Source: Verrucomicrobiota bacterium (GTDB taxonomy: Bacteria > Verrucomicrobiota > Verrucomicrobiia > Opitutales > Opitutaceae). Taken from it: a stretch of 34,774 bases of DNA. Shown here piece after piece: positions 9,034 to 16,676 of this stretch. The DNA lies in contig JAUWBD010000030.1 in NCBI GenBank assembly GCA_030605125.1, positions 1-34,774 of the forward strand. The letters are read 5' to 3'. The translations under genes were made by a program, and so were the position numbers. Each line of letters begins with the position of its first letter. Positions within the stretch are counted from its first letter, which is position 1. Below the pieces are notes generated by a model. It worked only from the letters and a program-made list of their open reading frames with translations, made no database searches and was not told where the DNA came from.

Positions 9034-9070
9034 CCTTCGGCTCGATCTTTGCGTCTTCGCGTCAAAAATC
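9034..9070 (+). repeat. Three-unit array with GTCAAAAATC tail, upstream of azgA-type gene
   Basis: Three imperfect units (CCTTCGGCTCG, ATCTTTGCG, TCTTCGCG) are followed by TCAAAAATC, ending 11 bases before the permease ATG. The array at 12375-12410 aligns to it nearly base for base. See the finding on the array family. Function unknown. Confidence 0.65.
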
Positions 9071-9081
9071 CGCGTCCTCCC

Positions 9082-10479
9082 ATGCTTCAACGCCTCTTCA
9101 AACTTCGCGAAAACGGCACCACCGTGCCGCGTGAGATCGTCGCCGGCTGCATCACCTTCGCCGCGATGGCCTACATCTTGGCGGTCAACCCCTCCATCCT
9201 CATGAACGGCTTCGGGGCCGATCCCGCCATCGGCTCCGACCCCGCCGCCGAGTCCCACCTCGCCGTGCGCGCCGCGCTCACCGCCGCCACCGCGCTCACC
9301 GCCGCCATCGCCACCTTCCTGATGGCCGCGCTCACCAACTTCCCCCTCGCCCTCGCGCCCGGCATGGGGATCAACGCCTTCTTCGCCTTCACCATCTGCA
9401 TCGCCGCCGGCGTGCCCTGGCAACAGGCGCTCGGCATGGTCTTCGTCAACGGCGTGCTCTTCCTCGTGCTCTCCCTCACGGGCATCCGCGAAAAGATCAT
9501 CCACTGCATCCCCTACTCGCTCAAAATCGCCATCACCGCCGGTATCGGCATCTTCCTCGCCTTCATCGGCCTCGAAAACGCCGGCATCGTCGTGGACCAC
9601 CCCAAAACGCTCGTCGGCCCCGGCGACTTCACCTCGCCGCCCGTTGCGCTCGCCCTCGCCGGGATCATCCTCACCGCCGTGCTCGTGGTGCGCCGCGTGC
9701 CGGGCGCCATTCTCCTCGGCATCGTCGCGATCACCCTCGCCGGCCTCCTCGTCCCCGACGGCAAGGGAGGCAACGTGACCGCGCTCCCGCCCGTCTCCGG
9801 GCTCGTCTCCGCCCCGCCCTCGCTCGCGCCGATCTTTCTCCAGCTAGACCTCTCCTTCCTCGCCGACTTCTCCGCGCTGCTCAAGGCCCTGCCCTTCATC
9901 CTCACGCTCCTGCTCGTCGATCTCTTCGACAACCTCGGCTCGCTCATCGGCGTCACCAAACGCGCCGGGCTCCTCGACCGCCAGGGCCGCCTGCCCAAGG
10001 CCGGCCGCGCGCTCGTCGCCGATTCCTGCGCCGCGATCCTCAGCTCGCTCTTCGGCACCAGCACGGTCGTCACCTACGTCGAGAGCTCCTCCGGCGTCGA
10101 GGCGGGCGGGCGCACCGGCCTCACCGCCGTGACCGTCGGCGTGCTCATGCTGCTCGCGCTCTTCCTCACCCCGCTCTTCCTCGCCATCCCCGCCGCCGCC
10201 ACGGCGCCCGCGCTTATCCTCGTGGGCGTGTTCATGCTCCAGTCGGTGGTCGAGATCGAGTTCAACGACCTGCGCGTCGGCATCCCCTGCGCGCTCGTCA
10301 TCATCGGCATCCCGCTCACCTTCAGCATCGCCGAGGGCATCGGCTTCGGCCTCGTCTCCGCCGCGCTGCTCGCCCTCCTCGCCGGCCGCCCCCGCGAGTT
10401 CCCCGCGCTCGGCTACATCCTCGCCGCCGTCTTCTTCCTCTCGTTCTTCAAAATCTTCCCCTTCCACGTCAGCCACTGA
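9082..10479 (+). CDS. AzgA-type NCS2 purine permease (adenine/guanine/hypoxanthine)
   Basis: An integral inner-membrane purine:proton symporter of the AzgA/GhxP branch of the NCS2 family. It has 465 residues, slightly longer than the roughly 445-residue E. coli members. Family motifs: 'TTVPREIVAGCITFAAMAYI' at the N-terminus, 'LAPGMGINAFFAFTI' (residues 90-105), 'DLFDNLGSLIGVTKRAGLLD' in the middle, and 'GTSTVVTYVESSSGVEAGGR', which is diagnostic for AzgA-like transporters. About 13-14 hydrophobic segments are visible. The frame is open upstream to 8989, but that part is proline/serine-rich and out of family; ATG 9082 matches the family start 'MLQRLFKL'. It fits functionally with adenine deaminase upstream: uptake followed by deamination. 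The exact base transported is not decided by sequence. Confidence 0.92.
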   Translation: MLQRLFKLRENGTTVPREIVAGCITFAAMAYILAVNPSILMNGFGADPAIGSDPAAESHLAVRAALTAATALTAAIATFLMAALTNFPLALAPGMGINAFFAFTICIAAGVPWQQALGMVFVNGVLFLVLSLTGIREKIIHCIPYSLKIAITAGIGIFLAFIGLENAGIVVDHPKTLVGPGDFTSPPVALALAGIILTAVLVVRRVPGAILLGIVAITLAGLLVPDGKGGNVTALPPVSGLVSAPPSLAPIFLQLDLSFLADFSALLKALPFILTLLLVDLFDNLGSLIGVTKRAGLLDRQGRLPKAGRALVADSCAAILSSLFGTSTVVTYVESSSGVEAGGRTGLTAVTVGVLMLLALFLTPLFLAIPAAATAPALILVGVFMLQSVVEIEFNDLRVGIPCALVIIGIPLTFSIAEGIGFGLVSAALLALLAGRPREFPALGYILAAVFFLSFFKIFPFHVSH

Positions 10480-10504
10480 CCCCGGGCCCCTCCCGTATTC
10501 AGTA

Positions 10505-10676
10505 TTTAACCACGGATGGCACGGATGGAACCACGGCGGGCCCGCCTATCCGCGCCCATCCGCGAAATCCGCGGTTCTGTATTCTTCCGAAAGCGATCCA
10601 TTTAACCGCGGATAGCGCAGATGAGCGCGGATAAAACCGTCTGAATCCGTGCTCATCCGTGCCATCCGTGGTCAAA
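10505..10676. repeat. 172-bp nested inverted repeat (two hairpin arms within each other)
   Basis: Outer arms 10505-10528 and 10653-10676 are complementary at 22 of 24 positions (sense of the right arm: CATCCGTGCCATCCGTGG). Inner arms 10547-10576 and 10604-10633 are complementary at 26 of 30. The loop is 10577-10603. Each arm is itself an array of ATCCGYG units spaced 10 and 9 bases apart, ending in GGTTAAA or GGTCAAA. It fills most of the 283-bp gap between the permease and GTP cyclohydrolase II-like genes. Confidence 0.9.
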
Positions 10677-10762
10677 AAATCTGCGCCTCCCTCGCCTTTG
10701 CTCCCTGGAAATTCCGGTTCGCGCTGCTCCCGGTCGGTCCGTAGTTCTTTCCGCTCCCTCCG

Positions 10763-12340
10763 ATGTCCGCCGCCTCCTTCGATCCCGCCAGCGCCGTCCC
10801 GCCCGAGTTCGCGCCTCTCGTCCGCGAGCTCCAGCACGCCACCGGCGCGATCCTCAAGCCCACCGCGCTTGAGGAGCGGCCGCTCTACGGCACCACGCTC
10901 TACATCGCCAACTGCGTCCTCGACACCCGCTACGGCCTCTTCCGCGCCTACGTCTTCCAGGACGTAATCGACAAGCACTACATCATCGCCCTCGCCCACG
11001 GCGACGTCACCACCGCGGCCACGCTCTACACCCGCCTGCACTCGAGCTGCGTCACCTCCGAAACCCTCCGCGGCTGCGATTGCGACTGCGTGCAGCAGCT
11101 CGAGGGCGCCTTCAAGGTCATCTCCGAAAAAGGCAACGGCGTGCTCTTCTACCTCCTCCAGGAAGGCCGCGGCGTCGGCTACGTCGGCAAGGCCCGCGAC
11201 CGCATGCTCGTGCAGGCCTCGCTCGACCAGGTGTCCACCTTCGCCGCCTACGCCGCCATGGGCCTCGAGAAGGACCACCGCAACTACGAGAACATCTCCC
11301 ACATCTGCTACCTGCTCGGCATCCGCGCCTCGTGGATCGTGCTCACCAACAACCCCGACAAGGTCAACGCCCTCCGCGACCAGGGCCTCGTCGTCGCCGG
11401 CACCGAGACGCTCGAGTTCGAGCCCTCGCCCTTCAACCTCGCCTACCTCAGCTCCAAGGCCGCCGGCGGCCACATCCTCAAGCGCCCGCACGAGACCACC
11501 GTCAAACGCGCCCTCCCGCCCGAGCCCGTCAAACCCTTCCGCCCCCACGCCCTGCCCGAGGCGCGGCGCTTCATCTACTCGGCGAGCTACTTCCTGCCGA
11601 TGAAGCCGGTGGACAACGACATCCTCCTCTCCGAGCTCCAGTTTCGCGAACTCTTCGGCAAGGACCGCATCGACCGCTACATGTCGGGGCCGAATCCGCT
11701 CGTCCGCGGCTACCGCGTCATCCGCGACCACCGCTACTTCGTCACCATCAATCCCGAGGCCCTCGCGCTCCACAAGAAGACGCAACCCGACGACCCCATC
11801 CTCGACCTCCTCACCACGCCCTACTGGTTTCGCGTCCACGTTTACTACGACATCGTCACCAGCCAGGACTACGTCGTCCTGACCCACGGCCACCCGCGCG
11901 TGCACGACGTCCCGGTGGTGCGCCTGCACAGCGAGTCGCTCTTCAACCGCTTCCCGCTCCGTCAGGCCGAGAACCGCGACAAGATGAAGCACGCCGTGAA
12001 ACACATCGTGAGCTACGGCGTGGGCGCGATGTTGCTCGTCTATAACGACGGCCGCGGCGCCGGCTTTGGCGCCTACGCCGCCGACCGCATGATGACCGAG
12101 ACCGGCCAGGCCCTGAGCAGCAACGAGGCCTACAAGAAGCTCGGCATCGGCTACGACAGCCGCGACTACGAGGCGGCCTTCACGCTCCTCAAGCACCACA
12201 TCCCGAACGAAAAGATCCAGATGGTGATGAACAGCCCCGGCAGCCTGGTGAAGAAGCCCGAGTATGCCGAGGCCTTGAACCGCCAGCGCTTCGACGTCGA
12301 GAAGTGGATCTTCCTCGACGACGACGCCGTCGGCGACTGA
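10763..12340 (+). CDS. Tandem GTP cyclohydrolase II-like protein
   Basis: A 525-residue protein made of two GTP cyclohydrolase II (RibA-type) domains; ordinary RibA is about 200 residues. GCH II opens the GTP ring to 2,5-diamino-6-ribosylamino-pyrimidinone 5'-phosphate, the first step of riboflavin synthesis. Domain 1 (about 40-230) keeps the zinc spacing C-x10-C-x-C (Cys96, Cys107, Cys109, in 'SSCVTSETLRGCDCDC'), the catalytic loop 'LLQEGRGVGYVGKARD' (131-146) and 'LTNNPDKVNAL'. Domain 2 (about 310-500) aligns at 'RLHSESLFNRFPLRQ', 'VYNDGRGAGFGAYAADRMM' and 'VMNSPGSLVKKP', but has no zinc cysteines there. So domain 1 looks active and domain 2 degenerate. No riboflavin genes lie next to it, so a role outside riboflavin synthesis is possible. 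No Shine-Dalgarno sequence is seen. Confidence 0.85.
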   Translation: MSAASFDPASAVPPEFAPLVRELQHATGAILKPTALEERPLYGTTLYIANCVLDTRYGLFRAYVFQDVIDKHYIIALAHGDVTTAATLYTRLHSSCVTSETLRGCDCDCVQQLEGAFKVISEKGNGVLFYLLQEGRGVGYVGKARDRMLVQASLDQVSTFAAYAAMGLEKDHRNYENISHICYLLGIRASWIVLTNNPDKVNALRDQGLVVAGTETLEFEPSPFNLAYLSSKAAGGHILKRPHETTVKRALPPEPVKPFRPHALPEARRFIYSASYFLPMKPVDNDILLSELQFRELFGKDRIDRYMSGPNPLVRGYRVIRDHRYFVTINPEALALHKKTQPDDPILDLLTTPYWFRVHVYYDIVTSQDYVVLTHGHPRVHDVPVVRLHSESLFNRFPLRQAENRDKMKHAVKHIVSYGVGAMLLVYNDGRGAGFGAYAADRMMTETGQALSSNEAYKKLGIGYDSRDYEAAFTLLKHHIPNEKIQMVMNSPGSLVKKPEYAEALNRQRFDVEKWIFLDDDAVGD

Positions 12341-12374
12341 GCCGCGCTGGGAGCCCCGCCTGATCCCTTCGCGA

Positions 12375-12410
12375 TCTTCGGCTCGTCCTTCGGGTCTTCG
12401 CGTCGAAAAC
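12375..12410 (+). repeat. Three-unit array with GTCGAAAAC tail, upstream of the zinc-ribbon gene
   Basis: Units TCTTCGGCTCG, TCCTTCGGG and TCTTCGCG are followed by TCGAAAAC, ending 14 bases before the GTG start at 12425. It aligns with the array at 9034-9070, with most of about 40 positions identical. Confidence 0.65.
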
Positions 12411-12424
12411 AAGGTCCCCCTCCC

Positions 12425-12628
12425 GTGCCCCCGCCCACCCTCTATCCCGACGCCGTCTGCGAGGCCTGCGGCGTGTTTGGCGCCTTCCGCTTCGACGGCG
12501 AAACGCTCTGCGCCGAGTGCTACGCCGGGCGCGGCTCCTGTTGCTCCAGCGAATTCAGCGGCGCTTCGCCCGGCACCCCTCCGCCCCGCGACCACGCTCC
12601 CGCGGAAGATTGCAAACCCCTCGCCTGA
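12425..12628 (+). CDS. Small cysteine-rich zinc-ribbon-like protein
   Basis: A 67-residue protein starting at GTG 12425. It has C-x2-C ('CEACG', residues 12-15), C-x2-C ('CAECY', 29-32) and a further Cys pair ('GSCCSSEF', 38-39), followed by a Pro-rich acidic tail. The paired CxxC knuckles suggest a single bound zinc ion. I recognise the general pattern (CxxC, phenylalanine-aspartate-glycine, CxxC, GSCC) from short Verrucomicrobiota proteins of unknown function. It lies 67 bases upstream of the next gene on the same strand and is probably co-transcribed. The low hydrophobicity and conserved knuckle spacing argue for a real gene despite its size. Confidence 0.6.
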   Translation: MPPPTLYPDAVCEACGVFGAFRFDGETLCAECYAGRGSCCSSEFSGASPGTPPPRDHAPAEDCKPLA

Positions 12629-12640
12629 GGCTCTTTCTTC

Positions 12641-12670
12641 TTCGCGGCCCTTCGCGCCCTTCGCGGTTGA
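12641..12670 (+). repeat. Three TTCGCG units with GGTTGAA tail
   Basis: TTCGCG occurs at 12641, 12651 and 12660 (spacing 10 then 9) and the last unit runs into GGTTGAA. It ends 25 bases before the ATG at 12696. The 10/9 spacing and the tail match the arms of the hairpin at 10505-10676 although the unit sequence differs. Confidence 0.65.
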
Positions 12671-12695
12671 ACATCCGGGCGCGGCGGGCTCCGCC

Positions 12696-13427
12696 ATGAC
12701 CTTCCTCTACATCGGCCTCGGCCTCTGGCTCCTCGCCAAACTCGTCCCCTACCTCGTCGCGATCTTCGAAAAGGAACCCATCCGCAACGACACCGTGCCG
12801 CAGGTTTACGACCCCGCCACCTGGAAGTCCGCCCGCTACGAGAAGAAACTCGCCGAGGCGCGCGCCGCCGGCCTCGCCCTGTGCGGCAGCCGCTTCACCG
12901 GCCGCCACGGCAGCGTCGTCAAAGGCTACGTCCTGCTTCACCTCACCCCCGACCACCGCATTGCCGTCGCGCTCATCTCCGCCCGTATCTGCGGGCTCGA
13001 GATGAACAAGGTCGAGGCGCGCAGCGTCTTCACCGACGGCACCGCCCACTACACCATGGATACCGCCGTGGTCCCCGACTTCACGGGCGTCATCACCAAG
13101 GACACCTGTTTCGACGGCTCGCTCGTCGAGGTCCTCGCCCTGCACGAGCGGCGGCTCGCCGAGCTCGCGAAACCCGTGGTGGCGCTCCAAGCCGAGCGCG
13201 CCTTCGACACGTTGGAGGAGGCCGAGGCCCGCCGCGGCGAGGCGATGGTCGCCGGCGGCTTCGCCACCTGGGCCGACCCCGCCCAGACCAAGCTCCGCCG
13301 CACCTGGAAAGGCGTCCGCGCCACTGTCCGCGCCAACCGCGAAAGCAACCGCCGCCTCGTCGCGGAGCAGACCGCGAAGAACAAAGCAAAGGCGAAGGCC
13401 AAAGCACCCGCGCCGCGCACCCCCTGA
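12696..13427 (+). CDS. Membrane-anchored protein of unknown family
   Basis: A 243-residue protein not recognised. An N-terminal hydrophobic helix ('FLYIGLGLWLLAKLVPYLVA', residues 3-22) is followed by 'IFEKEP' and a soluble domain with 'HGSVVKGYVLLHLTPDHRIA' and 'SVFTDGTAHYTMDTAVVPD'. A charged helical segment with Ala/Glu/Arg (about 150-190) and a basic tail of alternating Lys-Ala and Pro residues end the protein. The arrangement suggests a single-pass inner-membrane protein with a large cytoplasmic part, though topology is not certain. The frame is open upstream to 12477, but that overlaps the zinc-ribbon gene; ATG 12696 begins the plausible protein. No enzyme motif is visible. Confidence 0.75.
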   Translation: MTFLYIGLGLWLLAKLVPYLVAIFEKEPIRNDTVPQVYDPATWKSARYEKKLAEARAAGLALCGSRFTGRHGSVVKGYVLLHLTPDHRIAVALISARICGLEMNKVEARSVFTDGTAHYTMDTAVVPDFTGVITKDTCFDGSLVEVLALHERRLAELAKPVVALQAERAFDTLEEAEARRGEAMVAGGFATWADPAQTKLRRTWKGVRATVRANRESNRRLVAEQTAKNKAKAKAKAPAPRTP

Positions 13428-13454
13428 GCGGCAAGCCCGGCGCTTTGATTTGGC

Positions 13455-13547
13455 GTGGAACGCGTTGTTCTCACCGCGTTGACGCGGCGAAGCCGCGCCC
13501 GCAGCCGCCCGCAGCCGGCGCGTTGAGGACAAACGCGCTCCGCCTTC
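13455..13547. repeat. GC-rich intergenic repeat, copy 1
   Basis: A 93-bp segment beginning GTGGAACGCGTTGTTCTC and ending with CGCGCTCCGCCTT. It contains the near-palindrome CGCGGCGAAGCCGCG. It shares its first about 45 bases and its last about 20 with 18643-18738. The two ends are inverted relative to each other (AACGCGTTGT against ACAAACGCGCT), so the unit can fold on itself. Confidence 0.8.
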
Positions 13548-13718
13548 CAGCCGCCGCCGGCGTGAGAGCTATCAGTCGGGAGGGGGGCGCGTCATCAGGT
13601 GTGCTGTAGCGTTAGGGTAGAGCGCTGTCGCGATTGCTTTCCTCCTCCGAGTTTGAATTCATCGGACGTTTGTGCCGCCGCCCGGCCTGCGCGGGCGGTC
13701 GCCGCCTTCCACCCCTCC

Positions 13719-16016
13719 ATGCACTTCATCGACTGGCTGATCGTCGTCCTCCCTGTTTTGCTCGTTTTGAGCGTTTCGGTTTACTCGAAGCGCTATGTTC
13801 GAGGGGTGGTGGACTTCCTCGCCGCCGGCCGTGTGGCCGGGCGCTACGTCATCTCCGTCGGCGACATGACGGCCGGTCTCGGCGTCATCACCCTCGTCGC
13901 CCTCGTGGAGGCCAAATACCAGGTCGGCTACGCGCTCACCTTCTGGGAATACCTCGTGGTGCCGGTCGGCATCATCATGGGCCTGACGGGCTACTGCACC
14001 TACCGTTTCCGTGAGACGCGCTCCCTCTCCATCGGCCAGTTCCTCGAGATGCGCTACAACCGGCCCTTCCGCATCGTCGCCGCCTCGCTTCGCACGCTTT
14101 CGGAGATGTTGACCAACGCCATCGGGCCTGCGGTCGCGGCCAACTTCTTCATCTATTTCCTCGGCCTGCCGCACAAGGTGATGATCGCCGGCATCAACCT
14201 GCCCACCTTCGCGCTCGTGGTCGGCCTCGTGCTCTGCCTCTGCCTCGTCGTCATCTGGCCGGGCGGCCGCATCTCGCTGCTCATCTCCGACTCCTTCCAA
14301 GGCCTGATCGGCTACCCGATCTTCGTCATCATCGCCGGCTACATCTTCCTCAACTTCAACTGGGGCGACACCATCGCGCCGGTGATGATGGACCGCGTGC
14401 CCGGCGAGAGCTTCCTCAACCCCTTCGACATCTCCCAGCTGCGCGACTTCAACATCTTCGCGCTCGTGGTCGGCATCATCAGCCAGGTGCTCAATCGCGC
14501 CAGCTGGATCGGCAACGACACCAGCGGCTCCGGCCGCACGCCCCACGAGCAAAAGATGGCCGGCATCCTCGGCCAGTGGCGCAACGGCTTCTCCGGCCTC
14601 ATGTGCCTCCTCGTGGCCATCATGATCATCACGCTCATGACGCACGCCAAGTTCGCCGACAAGGCCTACGAGATCCGCCACGAGCTCACCCGCCAGGTCG
14701 CCGCCGAGGCCGTCGCCGATCCCGGGCTGCGCGCCGAGCTCGGCGCCCGCATGGCCGCCCTGCCCGTGCAGCGCCACCAGATCGGCGAGGATCCCCCGCT
14801 CTCCCGCGCCAACAACGTGGACACCCTCTACATGGACACCGCCCGCGAGACGCTCGGCGGCACGCCCGAGGGCAACCTCCAGTTCCAAAAGTTCCGCACG
14901 CTCTACAACCAGATGATGATGCCGGTGGCGCTGAAAAACCTGCTCCCGGTCGGCCTCATGGGCCTCTTCTGCCTGCTCATGATCATGCTCATGCTCTCGA
15001 CCGACGACTCGCGCGTCTTCAACGCCGCCTCGACGATCATCCAGGACGTGATCCTGCCCCTGCGGAAGACGCCCTTCACCCCGAAGCAACACCTCTTCTG
15101 GCTGCGCGCCTGCTCGGTCGCGGTCTGCGTGTTCTTCTTCGTGGTCTCGCTGTTCTTCGTGCAGCTCGACTACATCAACATGTTCCTCACGATCATGACC
15201 GCCATGTGGCTCGGCGGCGCCGGCCCGATCATGGTCTTCGGCCTCTACAGCCGCTTCGGCACCACCACCGGCGCCTTCTGCTCGCTCATCTTCGGCTCCG
15301 GCATCTCGATCGGCGGCCTCTTCGTGCAGCGCAACTGGGCCGATGTGATCTACCCCTGGCTCCAGACCCATGGCTGGGCCGATCCCTTCGGCCGCTTCCT
15401 CGAAAACGTCTCGGGACCGCTCAATCCCTACATCGTCTGGAAGATGGATCCGGTTAAATTTCCCATCAACAGCTACGAGCTCTACTTCATGGCGATGATG
15501 AGCGGCATCGTGGCCTACGTCGTCGGCTCGCTCCTCACCTACAAAAAGCCCTACAACCTCGACCGCCTCCTGCACCGCGGCATCTACGACGTCGAGGGGC
15601 ACCTCAAGACCAAGACGCCGTGGAACATTCGCACCATGTGGGGCAAGCTCGTGGGCATCACCCCCGAATACACCCGCGGCGACAAGATCATCGCCTGGTC
15701 CGTGGTGGGCTACGCCATCGTTTACAAGTTTGGCCTCTGCTTCCTCGCCGTGCTGATCTGGAACATGATCCGCCCCTGGCCGGCGCACTGGTGGAGCACC
15801 TACTTCTTCGTCACGAGCCTGGTGGTGACCGGCATCGTGGGCATCGTGTCCACCTTCTGGTTCCTGATCGGCGGCGTGATCGACATGCGCCGCCTGTTCA
15901 AGGACCTCGCCGCGCGCGTGGACAACCCCTTGGACAACGGCGTGGTCGAAGGCCACGTCTCGCTCGCCGACAAGGCGCTCTTCGAGGCGAAGACCCACAA
16001 GAAGCAGGACGACTGA
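13719..16016 (+). CDS. Sodium:solute symporter (SSS family) with long hydrophilic insertion
   Basis: An inner-membrane Na+-coupled symporter of the SSS/SLC5 family, 765 residues, substrate unknown. Typical members are 480-550 residues. The start at ATG 13719 gives a first helix 'WLIVVLPVLLVLSVSVYSKR'; 'DFLAAGRVAGRYVISVGDMT' is the conserved N-terminal signature after helix 1, and 'GLTGYCTYRFRETRSLSIGQ' and 'RYNRPFRIVAASLRTLSEML' follow. A hydrophilic insertion of about 95 residues (roughly 308-405) separates two halves of the transporter. 'LSTDDSRVFNAASTIIQDVI' is the usual signature after it. The C-terminus adds a segment with further helices and a charged tail. Pantothenate, proline, sugars or other solutes are possible. 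An upstream GC-rich repeat fills part of the 291-bp gap. Confidence 0.88.
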   Translation: MHFIDWLIVVLPVLLVLSVSVYSKRYVRGVVDFLAAGRVAGRYVISVGDMTAGLGVITLVALVEAKYQVGYALTFWEYLVVPVGIIMGLTGYCTYRFRETRSLSIGQFLEMRYNRPFRIVAASLRTLSEMLTNAIGPAVAANFFIYFLGLPHKVMIAGINLPTFALVVGLVLCLCLVVIWPGGRISLLISDSFQGLIGYPIFVIIAGYIFLNFNWGDTIAPVMMDRVPGESFLNPFDISQLRDFNIFALVVGIISQVLNRASWIGNDTSGSGRTPHEQKMAGILGQWRNGFSGLMCLLVAIMIITLMTHAKFADKAYEIRHELTRQVAAEAVADPGLRAELGARMAALPVQRHQIGEDPPLSRANNVDTLYMDTARETLGGTPEGNLQFQKFRTLYNQMMMPVALKNLLPVGLMGLFCLLMIMLMLSTDDSRVFNAASTIIQDVILPLRKTPFTPKQHLFWLRACSVAVCVFFFVVSLFFVQLDYINMFLTIMTAMWLGGAGPIMVFGLYSRFGTTTGAFCSLIFGSGISIGGLFVQRNWADVIYPWLQTHGWADPFGRFLENVSGPLNPYIVWKMDPVKFPINSYELYFMAMMSGIVAYVVGSLLTYKKPYNLDRLLHRGIYDVEGHLKTKTPWNIRTMWGKLVGITPEYTRGDKIIAWSVVGYAIVYKFGLCFLAVLIWNMIRPWPAHWWSTYFFVTSLVVTGIVGIVSTFWFLIGGVIDMRRLFKDLAARVDNPLDNGVVEGHVSLADKALFEAKTHKKQDD

Positions 16017-16156
16017 TCCTAGGCGGATCCAGGCTTTGATCCCGCGCGGCCTGTCGAGGCCGGGCGGGCCCGCCGCGTTGCCTCCCGGCCTTCGCCCCTC
16101 CGACGCGGCGGGTTTGGCGGTCGCGCGGCCTTGTGGCTACGGTTCTTGAACCCTCC

Positions 16157-16211
16157 GAAGCCGCGAAGAAGCCGCAAATGACCACAAAACGCGTAAAAGG
16201 CCCAAAAAGAA
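16157..16211 (-). repeat. Array-family repeat, minus orientation, degenerate
   Basis: Read on the minus strand it gives units CTTTTTGGGC, CTTTTACGCG and TTTTGTG followed by GTCATTTGCGG, then a CTTCTTCGCGG stretch. Unit spacing and the G-GTC tail match the other arrays, but the copy is degraded. Confidence 0.4.
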
Positions 16212-16267
16212 CGGGCCGTCGTTTGTGGCAGATCTGCTTGTTTTCATACCCTCACCCGATGGCTTCA

Positions 16268-16303
16268 GACTTTTTCAACGCCAAGGGCACGAAGGTCGCG
16301 AAG
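16268..16303 (-). repeat. Three-unit array with GTTGAAAAAGTC tail, minus orientation
   Basis: On the minus strand the units CTTCGCGAC, CTTCGTGCC and CTTGGC run into GTTGAAAAAGTC, with a 9-base spacing. It is divergent from the plus-strand array that begins 32 bases away. Confidence 0.55.
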
Positions 16304-16334
16304 CATGAATCAGTTGATATCCGCAAGCTTGCGA

Positions 16335-16371
16335 TCTTCGGCTCGTTCTTGGCGGCTGCGCGCTAAAGATC
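16335..16371 (+). repeat. Three-unit array with CTAAAGATC tail, plus orientation
   Basis: Units TCTTCGGCTCG, TTCTTGGCG and GCTGCGCG are followed by CTAAAGATC. It shares GCGATCTTCGGCTCG with the array at 12375 and lies about 300 bases upstream of the PEP-CTERM gene start. Confidence 0.55.
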
Positions 16372-16482
16372 CGAAAGCTTCGGCAGGTGGGTCTTAAACC
16401 GCTCCGAACGGTGCAAGCGATCAGGCGATCGGCGCTGACCCTGATAAACATAGGGCGACAGCCCATACTAATAGGCCCGACT

Positions 16483-16521
16483 AGGCCTAAAGGCAGTGTG
16501 TGGCCAAGCAAAATCAGGCCT
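16483..16521 (+). promoter_or_regulatory. Paired AGGCCT sites upstream of PEP-CTERM gene (possible operator)
   Basis: Two palindromic AGGCCT sites begin at 16483 (TAGGCCTAAAGG) and 16516 (CAGGCCTGTTTT), 33 bases apart, centred about 175 bases upstream of the ATG at 16677. The other PEP-CTERM gene has a similar pair at the same distance but 22 bases apart. The 11-base difference is about one helical turn. Binding by a regulator is an inference. Confidence 0.35.
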
Positions 16522-16583
16522 GTTTTCACATTTATTGAACATTATTTGCATTTTTTTACATTATTTTCATTGACCGGGCTAGC

Positions 16584-16611
16584 TTGCGGGTGTGGAACGA
16601 AGATCTTATAG
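16584..16611 (+). promoter_or_regulatory. Weak sigma-70-like promoter candidate
   Basis: TTGCGG (16584-16589), a 16-base spacer, then TTATAG (16606-16611), in the AT-rich leader of the PEP-CTERM gene. The -35 match is poor, so this is only a candidate. The downstream leader of about 60 bases shows no Shine-Dalgarno sequence near the ATG. Confidence 0.25.
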
Positions 16612-16676
16612 GAAATATACCGGACACTTATTTAGGGGAATTTCTCCCTGGAATTACACCGTAGCCACTCCAGCAC

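Larger units (their letters stand above)
16017..16676. other. Gene-free 660-bp region: arrays, then AT-rich PEP-CTERM promoter region
   Basis: No plausible gene is seen. Just after the symporter stop there is an imperfect GC hairpin (16041-16068, GGCCT-GTCG-AGGCC core) without a T-run, a weak terminator candidate. Three array-family repeats follow (16157-16211 and 16268-16303 on the minus strand, 16335-16371 on the plus strand). From 16430 the composition drops to AT-rich, with paired AGGCCT sites and a weak promoter candidate for the gene at 16677. Confidence 0.6.

Noticed and set aside
10499-12697. 732-residue minus-strand open frame opposite the GTP cyclohydrolase II-like gene
   Set aside because: It spans the hairpin and a certain plus-strand gene and shows no recognisable motif.
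13659-15998. 779-residue minus-strand open frame opposite the sodium:solute symporter
   Set aside because: Composition is dominated by Glu, Asp, His, Gly and Val with no family resemblance; it mirrors the symporter codons.
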